A DNA stretch of 11,223 nucleotides from an uncultured Planctomycetaceae bacterium (GTDB taxonomy: Bacteria > Planctomycetota > Planctomycetia > Pirellulales > Lacipirellulaceae). Location: contig CALMBE010000445.1 in NCBI GenBank assembly GCA_937860165.1, positions 1-11,223 on the forward strand. The letters are read 5' to 3'. Below, piece by piece: positions 1 to 6,780 of this stretch. The stretch's first letter is position 1. Every line of letters begins with the position of its first letter. The notes below the pieces were generated by a model. The model had not been told where the DNA came from, did not search any database, and was given only the letters and a program-made list of their open reading frames with translations. The translations under genes were made by a program, and so were the position numbers.

Positions 1-640
1 GCGACGCCGATCCCCCGGGCGCAGCTGCTGATCAGCGACAACCCCACGTCGCGGGAGCCGCGGCGCGTCCGCACCGGCGCCGACGGTACGCTCCAGATCA
101 CGCTGCCGGCCGGCAATTACACGGTGGAATCGGATCTCCCGGTGGCCCTTGGCGGCCGCCGCTTCATGTGGACCCAGATCCTCGACGTCCCCGCCGGACG
201 CGAGACCGTCCTCGCGCTCACTGCCGCGAATGCCGACACCGAAACCGACACCGGTGGCACGGCGAGCAACACCGCACCCACACACGCCGACGGCGCGGCC
301 ATTCTCAACAAATGGCGCGGCAGCGTTGCCGAGATCTGGACGCCGACCGCCCACGCGACCGGATTCGTGATCGACGCGCGCGGGTTGATCGCCACCAACG
401 ATCGGACGATCGGTAATGCGACCGAGGTTGAAGTGGAGTTCGGTGGTCCTGCGGCCGGCGCGACGGATCGCGTCAAGGTTTCGGGCCGCGTGATCGCCTC
501 CGACCGGACGCAAGGGGTGACCATCATCTGGATCAATCCTGCCGCGGTCGCCTCGCGGCCGCCGATCGCCCCGGCGTGCTTGACCGCAGTGCCGCCCCTG
601 GTCACGCACGAGCAAAAGGTCGTCGCGCTCATCGCGCCGA
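1..640 (+). CDS. Trypsin-like serine protease, internal fragment (open at the 5' window edge, 3' end lost at a junction)
   Basis: Frame 1 is open from the first base. The visible part starts with a small beta-type domain (about residues 1-75; ADGTLQITLPAGNYTVESD, then WTQILDVPAGRETVLAL) resembling carboxypeptidase-regulatory/PEGA-like modules. An acidic Thr-rich linker follows. Then comes the start of an S1C/HtrA-like protease fold: GTVAEIW-type text (GSVAEIWTPT), GFVIDARGLIATNDRTIG, and KVSGRVIASDRTQGVTIIWI, where a catalytic Asp-region 'D-x-A/G-V-x-x-x' strand is expected. No His/Ser catalytic residues can be assigned with confidence: the usual TNxHV is TNDRT here, so it may be a non-catalytic relative. 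Similarity to the protease fold stops at about VVALIAPIW (near 640). Beyond that, the frame merely reads the antisense of the M48 gene to a stop at 763-765. GC is far above the rest of the window. Function is uncertain; a secreted or periplasmic protein is likely, but the N-terminus is outside the window. Confidence 0.6.
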
Positions 641-660
641 TTTGGGTTTCGGTGAACTCC
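620..660. other. Probable chimeric junction between two unrelated genome segments
   Basis: Two genes converge here and both lose their expected C-terminal halves in the same ~30 bases. The + strand protease loses family-like sequence after about base 640. The - strand M48 peptidase loses it after its residue ~451 (VEFTETQ). To the left the DNA is very GC-rich with GCG/ACC/GAC codons; to the right it drops to the ~50-58% range typical of the rest of the window. The exact breakpoint cannot be set, because the flanking bases are compatible with either gene. An assembly artefact, a deletion or a recombination event would all look like this. Confidence 0.6.
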
Positions 661-1994
661 ACCACATCGGCTGGCATGTGCTCGGTGAGCGCCGCGAATT
701 GTCGCTCGCGGACCTCTGCTTTCGGATCCAACAACAGCGCAAACATCACCGCGCGAGCCCCGTAGGGTTCACGCACCGCCTCCAAAATTTCGGTGGGAAT
801 GTTCTCGATCAGTTGCGCCGCGTAGCCGCGATGCTGTTCGGTGGGATTGCCTACTTGGTCGGGCGAATGGCGAACCACCTCGACTGGCACTTCATCGGCC
901 TGCGCGACCCGACCCACAAAACCAGCCACATTTTCCAATTCCGTAATCGCCGCCGCTATCTGAGGCATTGATGGAAACACACCATTCCAGTTCGGCTCCA
1001 ACGCCAGGATGCGTTTTTCCAAGGAGGGGTGCGTCGCCATCATCCCCGTAAAACCCTCCCAGACCCCTTGGCCGAAATACATGTGGCTCAGTTCGGCAGC
1101 TTTGGGATGCGACAGCCGCGAGCCAAACACCGCCGCACCGATTCGCTTGAGAGCCCCGGCAATGCCCTCGGGATTCCGCGTGAACTGCACCGCCGAGGCA
1201 TCGGCCAGATACTCGCGCTGCCGAGAGACAGCCGCCTTGATGAGATTTCCGAAGAAAGTCCCGAGATACCCAACGATCAACAGGGCCAACCCAATGAACA
1301 ACAAATAAAGCCCTCCGTCCTTGCCCGAGCGCCGCGACCCTCCGCCGCGCGAGGCGATGTTGAACAACATCCGCCCCAGCAAACCCAGCAGCAAGATGCC
1401 GTGCAGCACGCCGATCAAGCGGATATTGAGCCGCATGTCGCCGTTGAGGATGTGACTGAATTCGTGCGCAATCACCCCCTGTAATTCGTCGCGGGTCAGT
1501 TGCTCGGCAGTCCCCCGCGTCACCGCCACCACGGCATCGCTGGGCGAATAACCGGCAGCAAAGGCATTGATCCCCTGTTCCTCGCTCAGAAAATACACGG
1601 GCGGTACGGGTACTCCCGACGCCAGGGCCATCTCCTCAACAATATTCACCACGCGGCGTTCGAGGGGATCGGTCGTGTTGTGATTCAAGCGACGGCCCCC
1701 GAGACTCTCGGCAACGGTCGTGCCGCCCCCCCTGAGCTGAACCAATTTCACGAGACTCCCGGTACCGATCAGTGCGAGCGAAAAAGCCCCCGCCCCCAAG
1801 GGAATTCCCACCGTATCAAGCGAAACCTCGGGATGAATTCTGAGTTGTTGTATCGACCGAGTCCCATGCAGGGCCGCGGTGGTCGCCACCACAACCGTAC
1901 CGACGATACCCACCACCGCCAGAAAAAAAAGAATCACCAACCACTTGGTGGTCCGTCGAGCATCGGCTTGGCGTTGAAAAAAATCGGTGGACAT
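642..1994 (-). CDS. M48 family membrane zinc metallopeptidase (HtpX-like), C-terminally truncated
   Basis: This is a membrane-bound zinc endopeptidase of family M48, a group that degrades misfolded membrane proteins. The ATG at 1994 (MSTDFFQRQADARRTTKWL) is preferred over an upstream in-frame ATG at 2109-2111, whose 39 extra residues are translated repeat DNA. Numbered from MSTDFF: TM1 about 15-42, TM2 about 67-86, zinc motif HEFSH 177-181 followed by ILNGD, TM3 about 191-214, TM4 about 228-254, and the third ligand Glu261 in REYLADASAV. A cytosolic or periplasmic C-terminal domain starts after about 320. The related long M48 proteins, from memory, run to about 620-650 residues; here recognisable sequence ends near residue 451. 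The frame then continues, as nonsense, through the antisense of the GC-rich protease to a stop at 117. It lies downstream of lemA in the same direction, 160 bp away, a pairing that recurs in bacteria. The identity is secure; the native 3' end is missing. Confidence 0.85.
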
Positions 1995-1996
1995 GG

Positions 1997-2154
1997 GGAG
2001 TCGAGAGCGGAGGGTCGAGGGTCGAGAGCCAGACAATAGCAGAGAGTCTAGAGCCAGAATCATGCAGGCCTTAACCCACTGGCTCTCGACTCTTGACTCT
2101 CGACTCTCCACTATTCCACATGGCTCTCGACTCTCGTCACTCCGCTCTCAGCTC
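1997..2154. repeat. GAGTCGAGAG-type degenerate inverted/direct repeats between lemA and the M48 gene
   Basis: The lemA-M48 gap is built almost entirely from variants of one word. GTCGAGAG/GTCGAGGG units occur at 1999-2030 and AGAGAGTCTAGAGCCAG at 2041-2057. The complement, TGGCTCTCGACTCT, occurs at 2080-2093 and again at 2121-2133, with further CGACTCTC units between. The left block (1998-2032) and the block at 2078-2108 can pair as a long imperfect hairpin around a ~45-base loop. Such a structure in the mRNA could separate or stabilise the lemA and M48 parts. Similar strings are, to my recollection, scattered in planctomycete genomes. Confidence 0.75.
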
Positions 2155-2760
2155 TTACGAAAACGACACCTTCGGTGCCTCGGCAATCGCCGCACTGTCG
2201 GCGAATTCCAAGAGCTCGGCATCGCGCGTGTGACCAAACATGTTGGCGAAGAACAACGGCGGAAACGATTGACGATAAGTATTGTAAGCCGTCACCGAGT
2301 CGTTGTAAGCCTGTCGGGCAAAGGCCACGCGATTCTCGGTCGAGGTAAGTTCCTCGGTGAGTTGCATCATATTCTGATTTGCCTTGAGATCGGGATAAGC
2401 CTCGGACAAAGCAAACAAACGGCCCAAGGTCCCCCCGAGTGCCGACTCTGCCGCCGCGAGCTCTTGCATCGCTTGCGGATCACCGGGTGCAGCCGCCGCT
2501 TTTTGCAAACCGCCAACAGCCCGATTGCGGGCATTGATCACCGCTTCGAGGGTCCCCTTTTCGTGACCCATGTAGCCCTTGACCGCCTCGACCAAATTCG
2601 GAATCAAGTCGTACCGCCGTTTGAGCTGCACTTCGATCTGCGAAAAGGCGTTGCCAATCCGGTTCCGGAGGGTCACCAAATGGTTAAATATGCCGATGCC
2701 ATAAAACAACAGCAGCAGCCCGATGCCGAGAATGATACCCAGAATTGCCCAGGGGGACAT
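2155..2760 (-). CDS. lemA: LemA family protein
   Basis: LemA proteins are small, with one membrane anchor and a long helical domain outside the cytoplasm. Their biochemical role is not established, but they commonly sit next to M48 peptidases or TPM-domain proteins. This 201-residue protein has the usual length and order: an N-terminal hydrophobic helix (about 4-24, ILGIILGIGLLLLFYGIG); the signature region NAFSQIEVQLKRRYDLIPNLVE (about 37-58) and VKGYMGHEKGTLEAV; an Ala-rich helix; and a TENRVAFARQAYNDSVTAYNTY segment followed by FPPLFFANMFG near the C-terminus. The ATG at 2760 is supported by an AGGAGA Shine-Dalgarno sequence about 7 bases upstream. The M48 gene follows in the same orientation, so a two-gene unit is likely. 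Nothing is broken or unusual in the reading frame. Confidence 0.95.
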   Translation of the reverse strand: MSPWAILGIILGIGLLLLFYGIGIFNHLVTLRNRIGNAFSQIEVQLKRRYDLIPNLVEAVKGYMGHEKGTLEAVINARNRAVGGLQKAAAAPGDPQAMQELAAAESALGGTLGRLFALSEAYPDLKANQNMMQLTEELTSTENRVAFARQAYNDSVTAYNTYRQSFPPLFFANMFGHTRDAELLEFADSAAIAEAPKVSFS

Positions 2761-3021
2761 AAGAGTCTCCTAGTGAGGTGAGTCAGTTGTCGAAGTGCTT
2801 ATTAGCCTAACGTAACGAAGTGTGAATGCAATCCTGTAAGGTGCTTCGCTGAGAAAGTGGGATTCTTGGTGAATTTTTTCTGTAGGTCTGCTCCCCCAGC
2901 TTACGCTGGAGGCTCGTGGGGGAGATTACGCTGGAGGCTCGTGGGGGTCCCCGTCTTCCTCACGAGCCTCCGACTTAAACACGAGCCCCCGACGTCAGTC
3001 GCGGGGAGAGCCGCCTCACCC
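2761..3021. other. Intergenic region upstream of lemA and downstream of efp
   Basis: This 261-bp gap carries the lemA ribosome binding site at its left edge and a cluster of inverted/direct repeats at 2901-3000. The ~100 bases next to lemA (2765-2870) should contain its promoter, but I see no convincing -35/-10 pair. The + strand reading frame across the gap (starting near 2857) only translates repeat DNA and the antisense of efp. Confidence 0.6.
2901..2990. repeat. Tandem plus inverted repeat, ttacgctggaggctcgtgg family
   Basis: A 22-base unit beginning ttacgctggaggctcgtg occurs at 2901-2922 and identically at 2926-2947 (25-base period). Its complement, cacgagcctcc, follows at 2961-2971, and a one-mismatch version, cacgagccccc, at 2980-2990. 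Either left copy can pair with either right copy, giving alternative GC-rich hairpins. It lies 3' of efp and 5' of lemA, so it could end efp transcription or form part of the lemA leader. It belongs to the style of short dispersed repeats seen elsewhere in the window. Confidence 0.8.
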
Positions 3022-3603
3022 TCAAGCCTCATTCGGATCACGCGTCCGCTCAATATAGCTATAAGTTCTCGTATCGACCCGCAACCAATCGCCGATATTG
3101 ATAAACGCCGGGGCGAGAATCTCCGCTCCAGACTCCAGCGTCACCGGTTTCGATACGTTCGTCGCCGTATTGCCTTTGACCGCCGGCTCGCAGTACTGCA
3201 CCTGCAACACAACGTGATTCGGAAGCGTCGCTCCGATGGGATTGTTGTTGAACACGATGAGCTGGCACACCATGCCTTCTTTGAGAAACTTAGCTTCGTC
3301 GCCGATTTGCTCGGCGGTTAGTTCATACTGCTCGTAGTCGTCGGACTTCATAAAGATGTAGCCTTCGCCCTGCTTGTACAGAAACTGAGCGGTAAACTCC
3401 GACACGTCCGCGGCCTCAACCGTTTGACCTGCCCGATAGGTCTTGTCGGTCACCGTGCCGCGGATCAGGTTTTTTAATTTGCACTCGTAAAGGGCGTTCC
3501 CCTTGCCGGGCTTGCGGAAATTCATTTCCACCATCTGGAACGGAATGCCATCAATCTGAATCTTGAGTCCCTTGCGGAATTCGTTGGTACTGTACGTGGG
3601 CAC
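3022..3603 (-). CDS. efp: Translation elongation factor P
   Basis: EF-P binds ribosomes stalled on polyproline stretches and promotes peptide bond formation. The 193-residue protein has the three-domain EF-P layout: a KOW-like N-domain (1 to ~65), a first OB domain (about 66-130, with FLYKQGEGYIFMKSDDYEQYEL), and a C-terminal OB domain containing LPNHVVLQVQYCEPAVKGNTAT and the end signature GAEILAPAFINIGDWLRVDTRT. The modification loop reads RKPGKGNA, with Lys at position 34, the residue that is (R)-beta-lysylated in E. coli EF-P. The neighbouring divergent gene encodes the EpmB aminomutase for that modification, so the Lys34 route is very likely used; the ligase EpmA is not in the window. 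The start codon is GTG at 3603, with an AGGAAG ribosome binding site about 8 bases upstream. Confidence 0.97.
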   Translation of the reverse strand: MPTYSTNEFRKGLKIQIDGIPFQMVEMNFRKPGKGNALYECKLKNLIRGTVTDKTYRAGQTVEAADVSEFTAQFLYKQGEGYIFMKSDDYEQYELTAEQIGDEAKFLKEGMVCQLIVFNNNPIGATLPNHVVLQVQYCEPAVKGNTATNVSKPVTLESGAEILAPAFINIGDWLRVDTRTYSYIERTRDPNEA

Positions 3604-3692
3604 GGTGTATCTTCCTGTTTCGCTACGGGGTATCTTGGGAGTTGCGACGCACGAAAGGAGTCGCGTAACGATCTCACATTGAAAAAATTGAA
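3604..3692. promoter_or_regulatory. Divergent efp/epmB intergenic region
   Basis: This 89-bp spacer must hold the start signals of both efp (-) and epmB (+). The efp side has a clear Shine-Dalgarno sequence. On the epmB side the 20 bases before the ATG are A-rich (cattgaaaaaattgaa) without a purine-rich SD; the nearest GGAG (3657-3660) is more than 30 bases upstream. I could not pick out a convincing -35/-10 pair for either gene. Confidence 0.55.
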
Positions 3693-4727
3693 ATGACCAT
3701 TTTAACTAGTTCTGACCGATCTGTCCGCCCCGTTTTACCCCTGCTTCCTAGCAATACCTGGCAACAGGAGCTGCGAGATGCCGTGCGGGATGCGGGCGAA
3801 CTTTGCCGAAGGTTGGGGCTTTCCCCAGAGCTTGCGCACCAGGCAGCAGCGGGGGCGAGTGATTTTCCCGTCTTTGTTACGAATAGCTTCCTCGCCCGCA
3901 TTGCCCACGGAAATCCCAGTGATCCCCTCCTGCGGCAAGTCCTTCCGATAGCCGAGGAAGGGCAGCTACTCCCAGGATTTTCGACCGACCCGGTGGGAGA
4001 TCTCCCTGCTGAACTCCATCCAGGTGTGCTCCACAAGTATCTCGGCCGAGCCCTGCTGGTGACCACGGGGGCCTGCGCGGTTCATTGTCGATATTGTTTT
4101 CGGCGACATTTTCCCTATGAAGTGGTCCCCCATAGCGAAGCCGCCTGGGATGCCGCGCTGACAACTTTGGAGACGGAAGAATCCATCTCGGAAATTATCT
4201 TAAGCGGCGGCGATCCGCTGATGTTGACCGACTCGCGACTGGCAAGCCTCGTAAAAAAAATTGCCGCGATCCCACATGTGACCCGACTAAGAATCCACAC
4301 GCGACTCCCGATCGTCATCCCCGCGCGGGTGACCGAGGAACTGCTGGATTGGCTCACCTCGACGCGACTCACACCTGTGATGGTGGTGCATGCGAACCAT
4401 GCCCAGGAGTTGGCCGACGATGTCGCGCAAGCACTCGCCCGATTGCGGGGCGCGGGTGTTGTGCTGTTGAATCAAGCCGTGCTGCTGCGGGGCGTAAACG
4501 ATTCGGTCTCTGCGCAGCAGGCGTTGAGCGAGCGACTCATCGCACTGGGTGTGCTTCCTTATTACTTGCATCAATTAGACCGCGTGCAAGGGGCGGCTCA
4601 CTTCGAGGTGCCCATCGAAACAGGAATGCAAATCATCACCGAGCTACGACAACAACTCCCCGGCTACCTGGTCCCTCGCTACGTCCAAGAACTCCCGGGC
4701 GAACCAAGTAAAACGATACTCTTTTGA
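3693..4727 (+). CDS. epmB: EF-P beta-lysylation protein EpmB (lysine 2,3-aminomutase family)
   Basis: EpmB is a radical-SAM, PLP-dependent enzyme that converts (S)-alpha-lysine to (R)-beta-lysine, which EpmA then attaches to EF-P. The 344-residue protein has EpmB length, shorter than clostridial lysine 2,3-aminomutases because it lacks their C-terminal extension. The [4Fe-4S]/SAM motif is C128-AVH-C132-RY-C135, preceded by KYLGRALLVTTGACAVHCRY and followed by FRRHFPYE. SGGDPLML and RIHTRLPIVIPARV are family signatures, and NQAVLLRGVND lies in the barrel. The C-terminal GEPSKTILF carries the expected PLP-binding lysine (K340). It is transcribed divergently from efp, its substrate protein, with 89 bp between them. 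The ATG at 3693 is the only good start; an in-frame TAA lies at 3666-3668. The weak ribosome binding site suggests low or leaderless translation. Confidence 0.95.
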   Translation: MTILTSSDRSVRPVLPLLPSNTWQQELRDAVRDAGELCRRLGLSPELAHQAAAGASDFPVFVTNSFLARIAHGNPSDPLLRQVLPIAEEGQLLPGFSTDPVGDLPAELHPGVLHKYLGRALLVTTGACAVHCRYCFRRHFPYEVVPHSEAAWDAALTTLETEESISEIILSGGDPLMLTDSRLASLVKKIAAIPHVTRLRIHTRLPIVIPARVTEELLDWLTSTRLTPVMVVHANHAQELADDVAQALARLRGAGVVLLNQAVLLRGVNDSVSAQQALSERLIALGVLPYYLHQLDRVQGAAHFEVPIETGMQIITELRQQLPGYLVPRYVQELPGEPSKTILF

Positions 4728-5001
4728 ACAGGAGGTAACAGAGATTGCAGAGATTTGTCATCCCAAGTGGGCTGTTGATAAAGCTGGCCTTTAAGAATAG
4801 AAGCCACGGAATGAACACGGATTAAACACCGATTGTGAAAGATTGCGGGTTCTTCCAAAACTTGCTGGAATTTGATTCATCCGTGTTCAATCCGTGTTTA
4901 TCCGTGGCCCTCTCATTCTTTCCTCCTCCTGCAGTCCAAGGCTCAATCAGAACGCTTTTTTTATCTCCGCTCTCTCTGCTCCCTCCTGTAAAACAACTAC
5001 T
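4728..5001. repeat. Nested inverted repeats filling the epmB-rlmN gap
   Basis: Two inverted repeat pairs are nested here. The outer pair is 4728-4753 (acaggaggtaacagagattg...) with 4964-4989 (21 of 26 positions complementary). The inner pair is 4803-4831 (gccacggaatgaacacgg...) with 4881-4908 (ccgtgttcaatccgtg...tccgtggc), around a ~50-base loop. The inner words resemble the ATCCGTGTTTATCCGTGGC strings seen scattered in environmental bacterial genomes. The arrangement suggests a small non-autonomous element or two insertion layers. No gene is present; the + frame from 4894 is only an upstream extension of rlmN through repeat DNA. Confidence 0.75.
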
Positions 5002-6066
5002 ATGCTCCAAACCAGCATCTACGACACCACCGGCATCGAGCGATTGCAGCGCGAATTGCAGATCGACTCTCGCCTGTCGCGCAAGCTGCGGACCGCGCTG
5101 TTCAAACATTTTCAGGCCGATGAACTAGCACTTGCCGAGTTTCCCGCAACCGAGCGACTCGCCATCCATCCGCTGGCCCTCGATTCCCGTCACGATTCGC
5201 AGCTCGATGGGGCTTCTAAACTTTTGTTTCGCACTGCGACGGAGATGTTAATCGAAGCAGTGATCTTGCGAATCGCCACCGGACGAACGACCCTCTGCGT
5301 TTCGAGTCAAATCGGGTGCGCGGCGGCTTGCGATTTCTGTGCTACCGGCAAAATGGGGATCGCGCAAAACCTCACTCCCGAAGAAATCTGCGACCAAGTG
5401 CTCCAGGCCGGGCAACTCCTCGCCCCAGAATCGCGTTCCCTCCGCAATATCGTGTTCATGGGAATGGGCGAGCCATTTCACAACGAAGACAAGCTCTATT
5501 CCGCCTTGGAGTCGCTGATCTCTCCTCGGCTATTTCATTTCTCTCCCACGAAGATTCTCGTTTCCACCGTGGGAATCCCCGCAGCGATGCTCCGCTGCGT
5601 GCGGCGATTTCCCCAGTTAAATCTCGCTCTGAGCCTCCACAGCGTACGCCAAGAAGTCCGTGAACGGATTATCCCGCTCGCAAAAAAGTTTCCCATCGAG
5701 TCCCTCCAACACGCGCTGCACCAAATCAACGAATTGCAAACCAGACCGGTGATGATCGAGTATCTGCTACTCGCGGGAGTGAACGATTCCCTCGACGACG
5801 CGCAGTTGCTCGTCGAGTGGCTCGCCAATTTGCGCGCGCATGTCAATCTGATTCCCTACAATGCGATCGCCGATGCACCGCACTTGATTGGCACCGAACG
5901 AACAGAACGCGAAGCCTTTGGGGCGTTTCTCAAGCAAGCGGGCATCCCCACCACGATCCGCTATTCACTCGGCGGCGACATCGCGGCCGCCTGCGGCCAA
6001 CTCGTGCGCAAGGAAAACCGTGCCGTCGCGATCACTCAGACGAGCGGGTTTTCCCAACGCAAGTGA
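5002..6066 (+). CDS. rlmN: RlmN/Cfr family radical SAM rRNA adenine methyltransferase
   Basis: RlmN methylates C2 of A2503 in 23S rRNA (and A37 of some tRNAs) by a ping-pong mechanism with two cysteines. The 354-residue protein keeps every key residue: radical SAM cluster C106-AAA-C110-DF-C113; the conserved Cys99 in TLCVSSQIGC; the methyl-carrying Cys331 in GDIAAACGQL (equivalents of E. coli C118 and C355); and MGMGEP at 153-158. The N-terminal ~60 residues are unlike the usual FRAKQ-WLY domain, and recognisable family sequence begins at DSQLDGASKLLFRT (about 65-78). I recall this version from planctomycetes; some stretches (CATGKMGIAQNLT, LSLHS) are also shared with Cfr, so C8 activity cannot be excluded from sequence. 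The start at 5002 is chosen because the 36 residues upstream come from repeat DNA. Its last 31 bases overlap the vapC 3' end on the other strand. Confidence 0.88.
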   Translation: MLQTSIYDTTGIERLQRELQIDSRLSRKLRTALFKHFQADELALAEFPATERLAIHPLALDSRHDSQLDGASKLLFRTATEMLIEAVILRIATGRTTLCVSSQIGCAAACDFCATGKMGIAQNLTPEEICDQVLQAGQLLAPESRSLRNIVFMGMGEPFHNEDKLYSALESLISPRLFHFSPTKILVSTVGIPAAMLRCVRRFPQLNLALSLHSVRQEVRERIIPLAKKFPIESLQHALHQINELQTRPVMIEYLLLAGVNDSLDDAQLLVEWLANLRAHVNLIPYNAIADAPHLIGTERTEREAFGAFLKQAGIPTTIRYSLGGDIAAACGQLVRKENRAVAITQTSGFSQRK

Positions 6067-6464
6067 CGAAACCGCGCGAAGTCGGTATCACAAGAAACCA
6101 ACGTCGCCCCGCGCGAGATGGCCAGTGCAGCCAGGTGCGCGTCGGTGCCGAGTTTCCCAATGGCCTGCGCATCCATCAGTATATCTTGGAAAACCGACCA
6201 GTGGTCGTCAGTTTCACCGATGATCTCGGTTCTGGGAAGCTCTAACCAAGAAGTGATCCGACCGAGGCACAAATCTAAAGGGACTGGATTTGGCAATATT
6301 TTCGGATTAGTCATAATTCTTACAAAGCCGACTAGCGAATGCCAACAAAGCCCAATCGACTCAGTGCCATTCATGGCACTTATCCACCAGTGGTGCAAGG
6401 TTTTATGTTGGGGTGATTCCAAACTAGCAACGTAAACGAGCACATTAACATCTACAATCTTCAT
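6036..6464 (-). CDS. vapC: VapC-type PIN domain ribonuclease toxin
   Basis: PIN-domain toxins are Mg-dependent RNases held inactive by their VapB partner. The 142-residue protein begins MKIVDVNVLVYV (first acidic residue D5). It contains the SLVGFVRIMTNPKI segment characteristic of one VapC subfamily (TIGR00028-like), and ends with GTDAHLAALAISRGATLVSCDTDFARFRHLRWENPL, giving D108, D126 and D128 as metal ligands. The glutamate often found near residue 45 is glycine here (SLVGF), as in several members of this subfamily. The ATG at 6464 is preferred; an in-frame GTG at 6473 would add three residues. It follows vapB by 12 bases in the same direction. Its C-terminal 31 bases overlap the end of rlmN tail-to-tail. 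The FxxLxWxNPL ending is family-typical, so the toxin appears full length and probably active. Confidence 0.92.
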   Translation of the reverse strand: MKIVDVNVLVYVASLESPQHKTLHHWWISAMNGTESIGLCWHSLVGFVRIMTNPKILPNPVPLDLCLGRITSWLELPRTEIIGETDDHWSVFQDILMDAQAIGKLGTDAHLAALAISRGATLVSCDTDFARFRHLRWENPLV

Positions 6465-6476
6465 AGGCACCACATT

Positions 6477-6746
6477 CTACTGGCCAAGCCGCATCTTGCG
6501 AATATACTCTTCGCTATCCAGCTCATCCAGGAATTGATTCACCTTTGATATATCAATCAAGGGAACACCCGTGCTAAACGGTTTTTCTCGATAAAGTTTG
6601 CGCGGAGCCCCCCCGCCATTTTTGAGCGTCTGCAGACCCAGACGAACCATGCGATCAAAGAGTTTTGCCATCGACACACCCTCCTGGTGGGCGCGGGCTT
6701 TAAGCTCGCGGAAGAGGTCGTCATCGATGCGCACTGTGGTTCTCAT
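6477..6746 (-). CDS. vapB: VapB-type ribbon-helix-helix antitoxin
   Basis: This 89-residue protein has an N-terminal ribbon-helix-helix DNA-binding domain (MRTTVRIDDDLFRELKARA, then EGVSMAKLFDRMVRLGLQ, residues 1-39). A linker follows, then a C-terminal toxin-neutralising tail (about 55-89: STGVPLIDISKVNQFLDELDSEEYIRKM). That is the standard antitoxin layout, with dimerised RHH heads binding the operator and the tail wrapping around VapC. vapC lies immediately downstream, so the two are cotranscribed. No Shine-Dalgarno sequence precedes the ATG at 6746; the -10 hexamer ends only six bases upstream, implying a leaderless message. The local DNA (about 6230-6830) looks more AT-rich than its neighbours, which fits horizontal acquisition of the pair. 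Confidence 0.93.
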   Translation of the reverse strand: MRTTVRIDDDLFRELKARAHQEGVSMAKLFDRMVRLGLQTLKNGGGAPRKLYREKPFSTGVPLIDISKVNQFLDELDSEEYIRKMRLGQ

Positions 6747-6752
6747 AATGGC

Positions 6753-6780
6753 ATCATAGCATCACTTCGAGTGATGTCAA
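6753..6780 (-). promoter_or_regulatory. vapBC promoter (TTGACA - 16 bp - TATGAT)
   Basis: On the minus strand a perfect -35 hexamer TTGACA (6780-6775) is followed after 16 bp by TATGAT (6758-6753), five of six matches to the -10 consensus. Counting seven bases beyond the hexamer puts the predicted +1 at 6746, the A of the vapB ATG. It is the best sigma70-like promoter in the window. Confidence 0.75.
6760..6776. promoter_or_regulatory. Palindromic operator for VapB autoregulation
   Basis: catcact-tcg-agtgatg is a perfect 7-bp inverted repeat with a 3-base spacer, lying wholly between the -35 and -10 of the vapBC promoter. An extra half-site, catcact, lies at 6783-6789 just upstream of the -35. 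A ribbon-helix-helix dimer of VapB bound here would block RNA polymerase. The operator role is inferred from position and symmetry. Confidence 0.75.

Noticed and set aside
117..640. The annotated frame of the M48 gene continues on the minus strand to a stop at 117
   Set aside because: The extra ~175 residues are Ala/Thr/Arg-rich, match no part of the M48 family and are the antisense of a convincing protease frame, so they are read-through past the junction.
641..765. C-terminal continuation of the + strand protease
   Set aside because: It is the antisense of the conserved M48 C-terminal region; no protease-like sequence remains.
2857..3321. A + strand ORF starting MGFLVNFFCRSAPPAYAGGS
   Set aside because: It translates repeat DNA and then the antisense of efp; there is no ribosome binding site or family similarity.
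3641..3686. A sigma70-like promoter for epmB (ttgcga...taacga)
   Set aside because: The -10 candidate matches consensus at only two positions; the call would be arbitrary.
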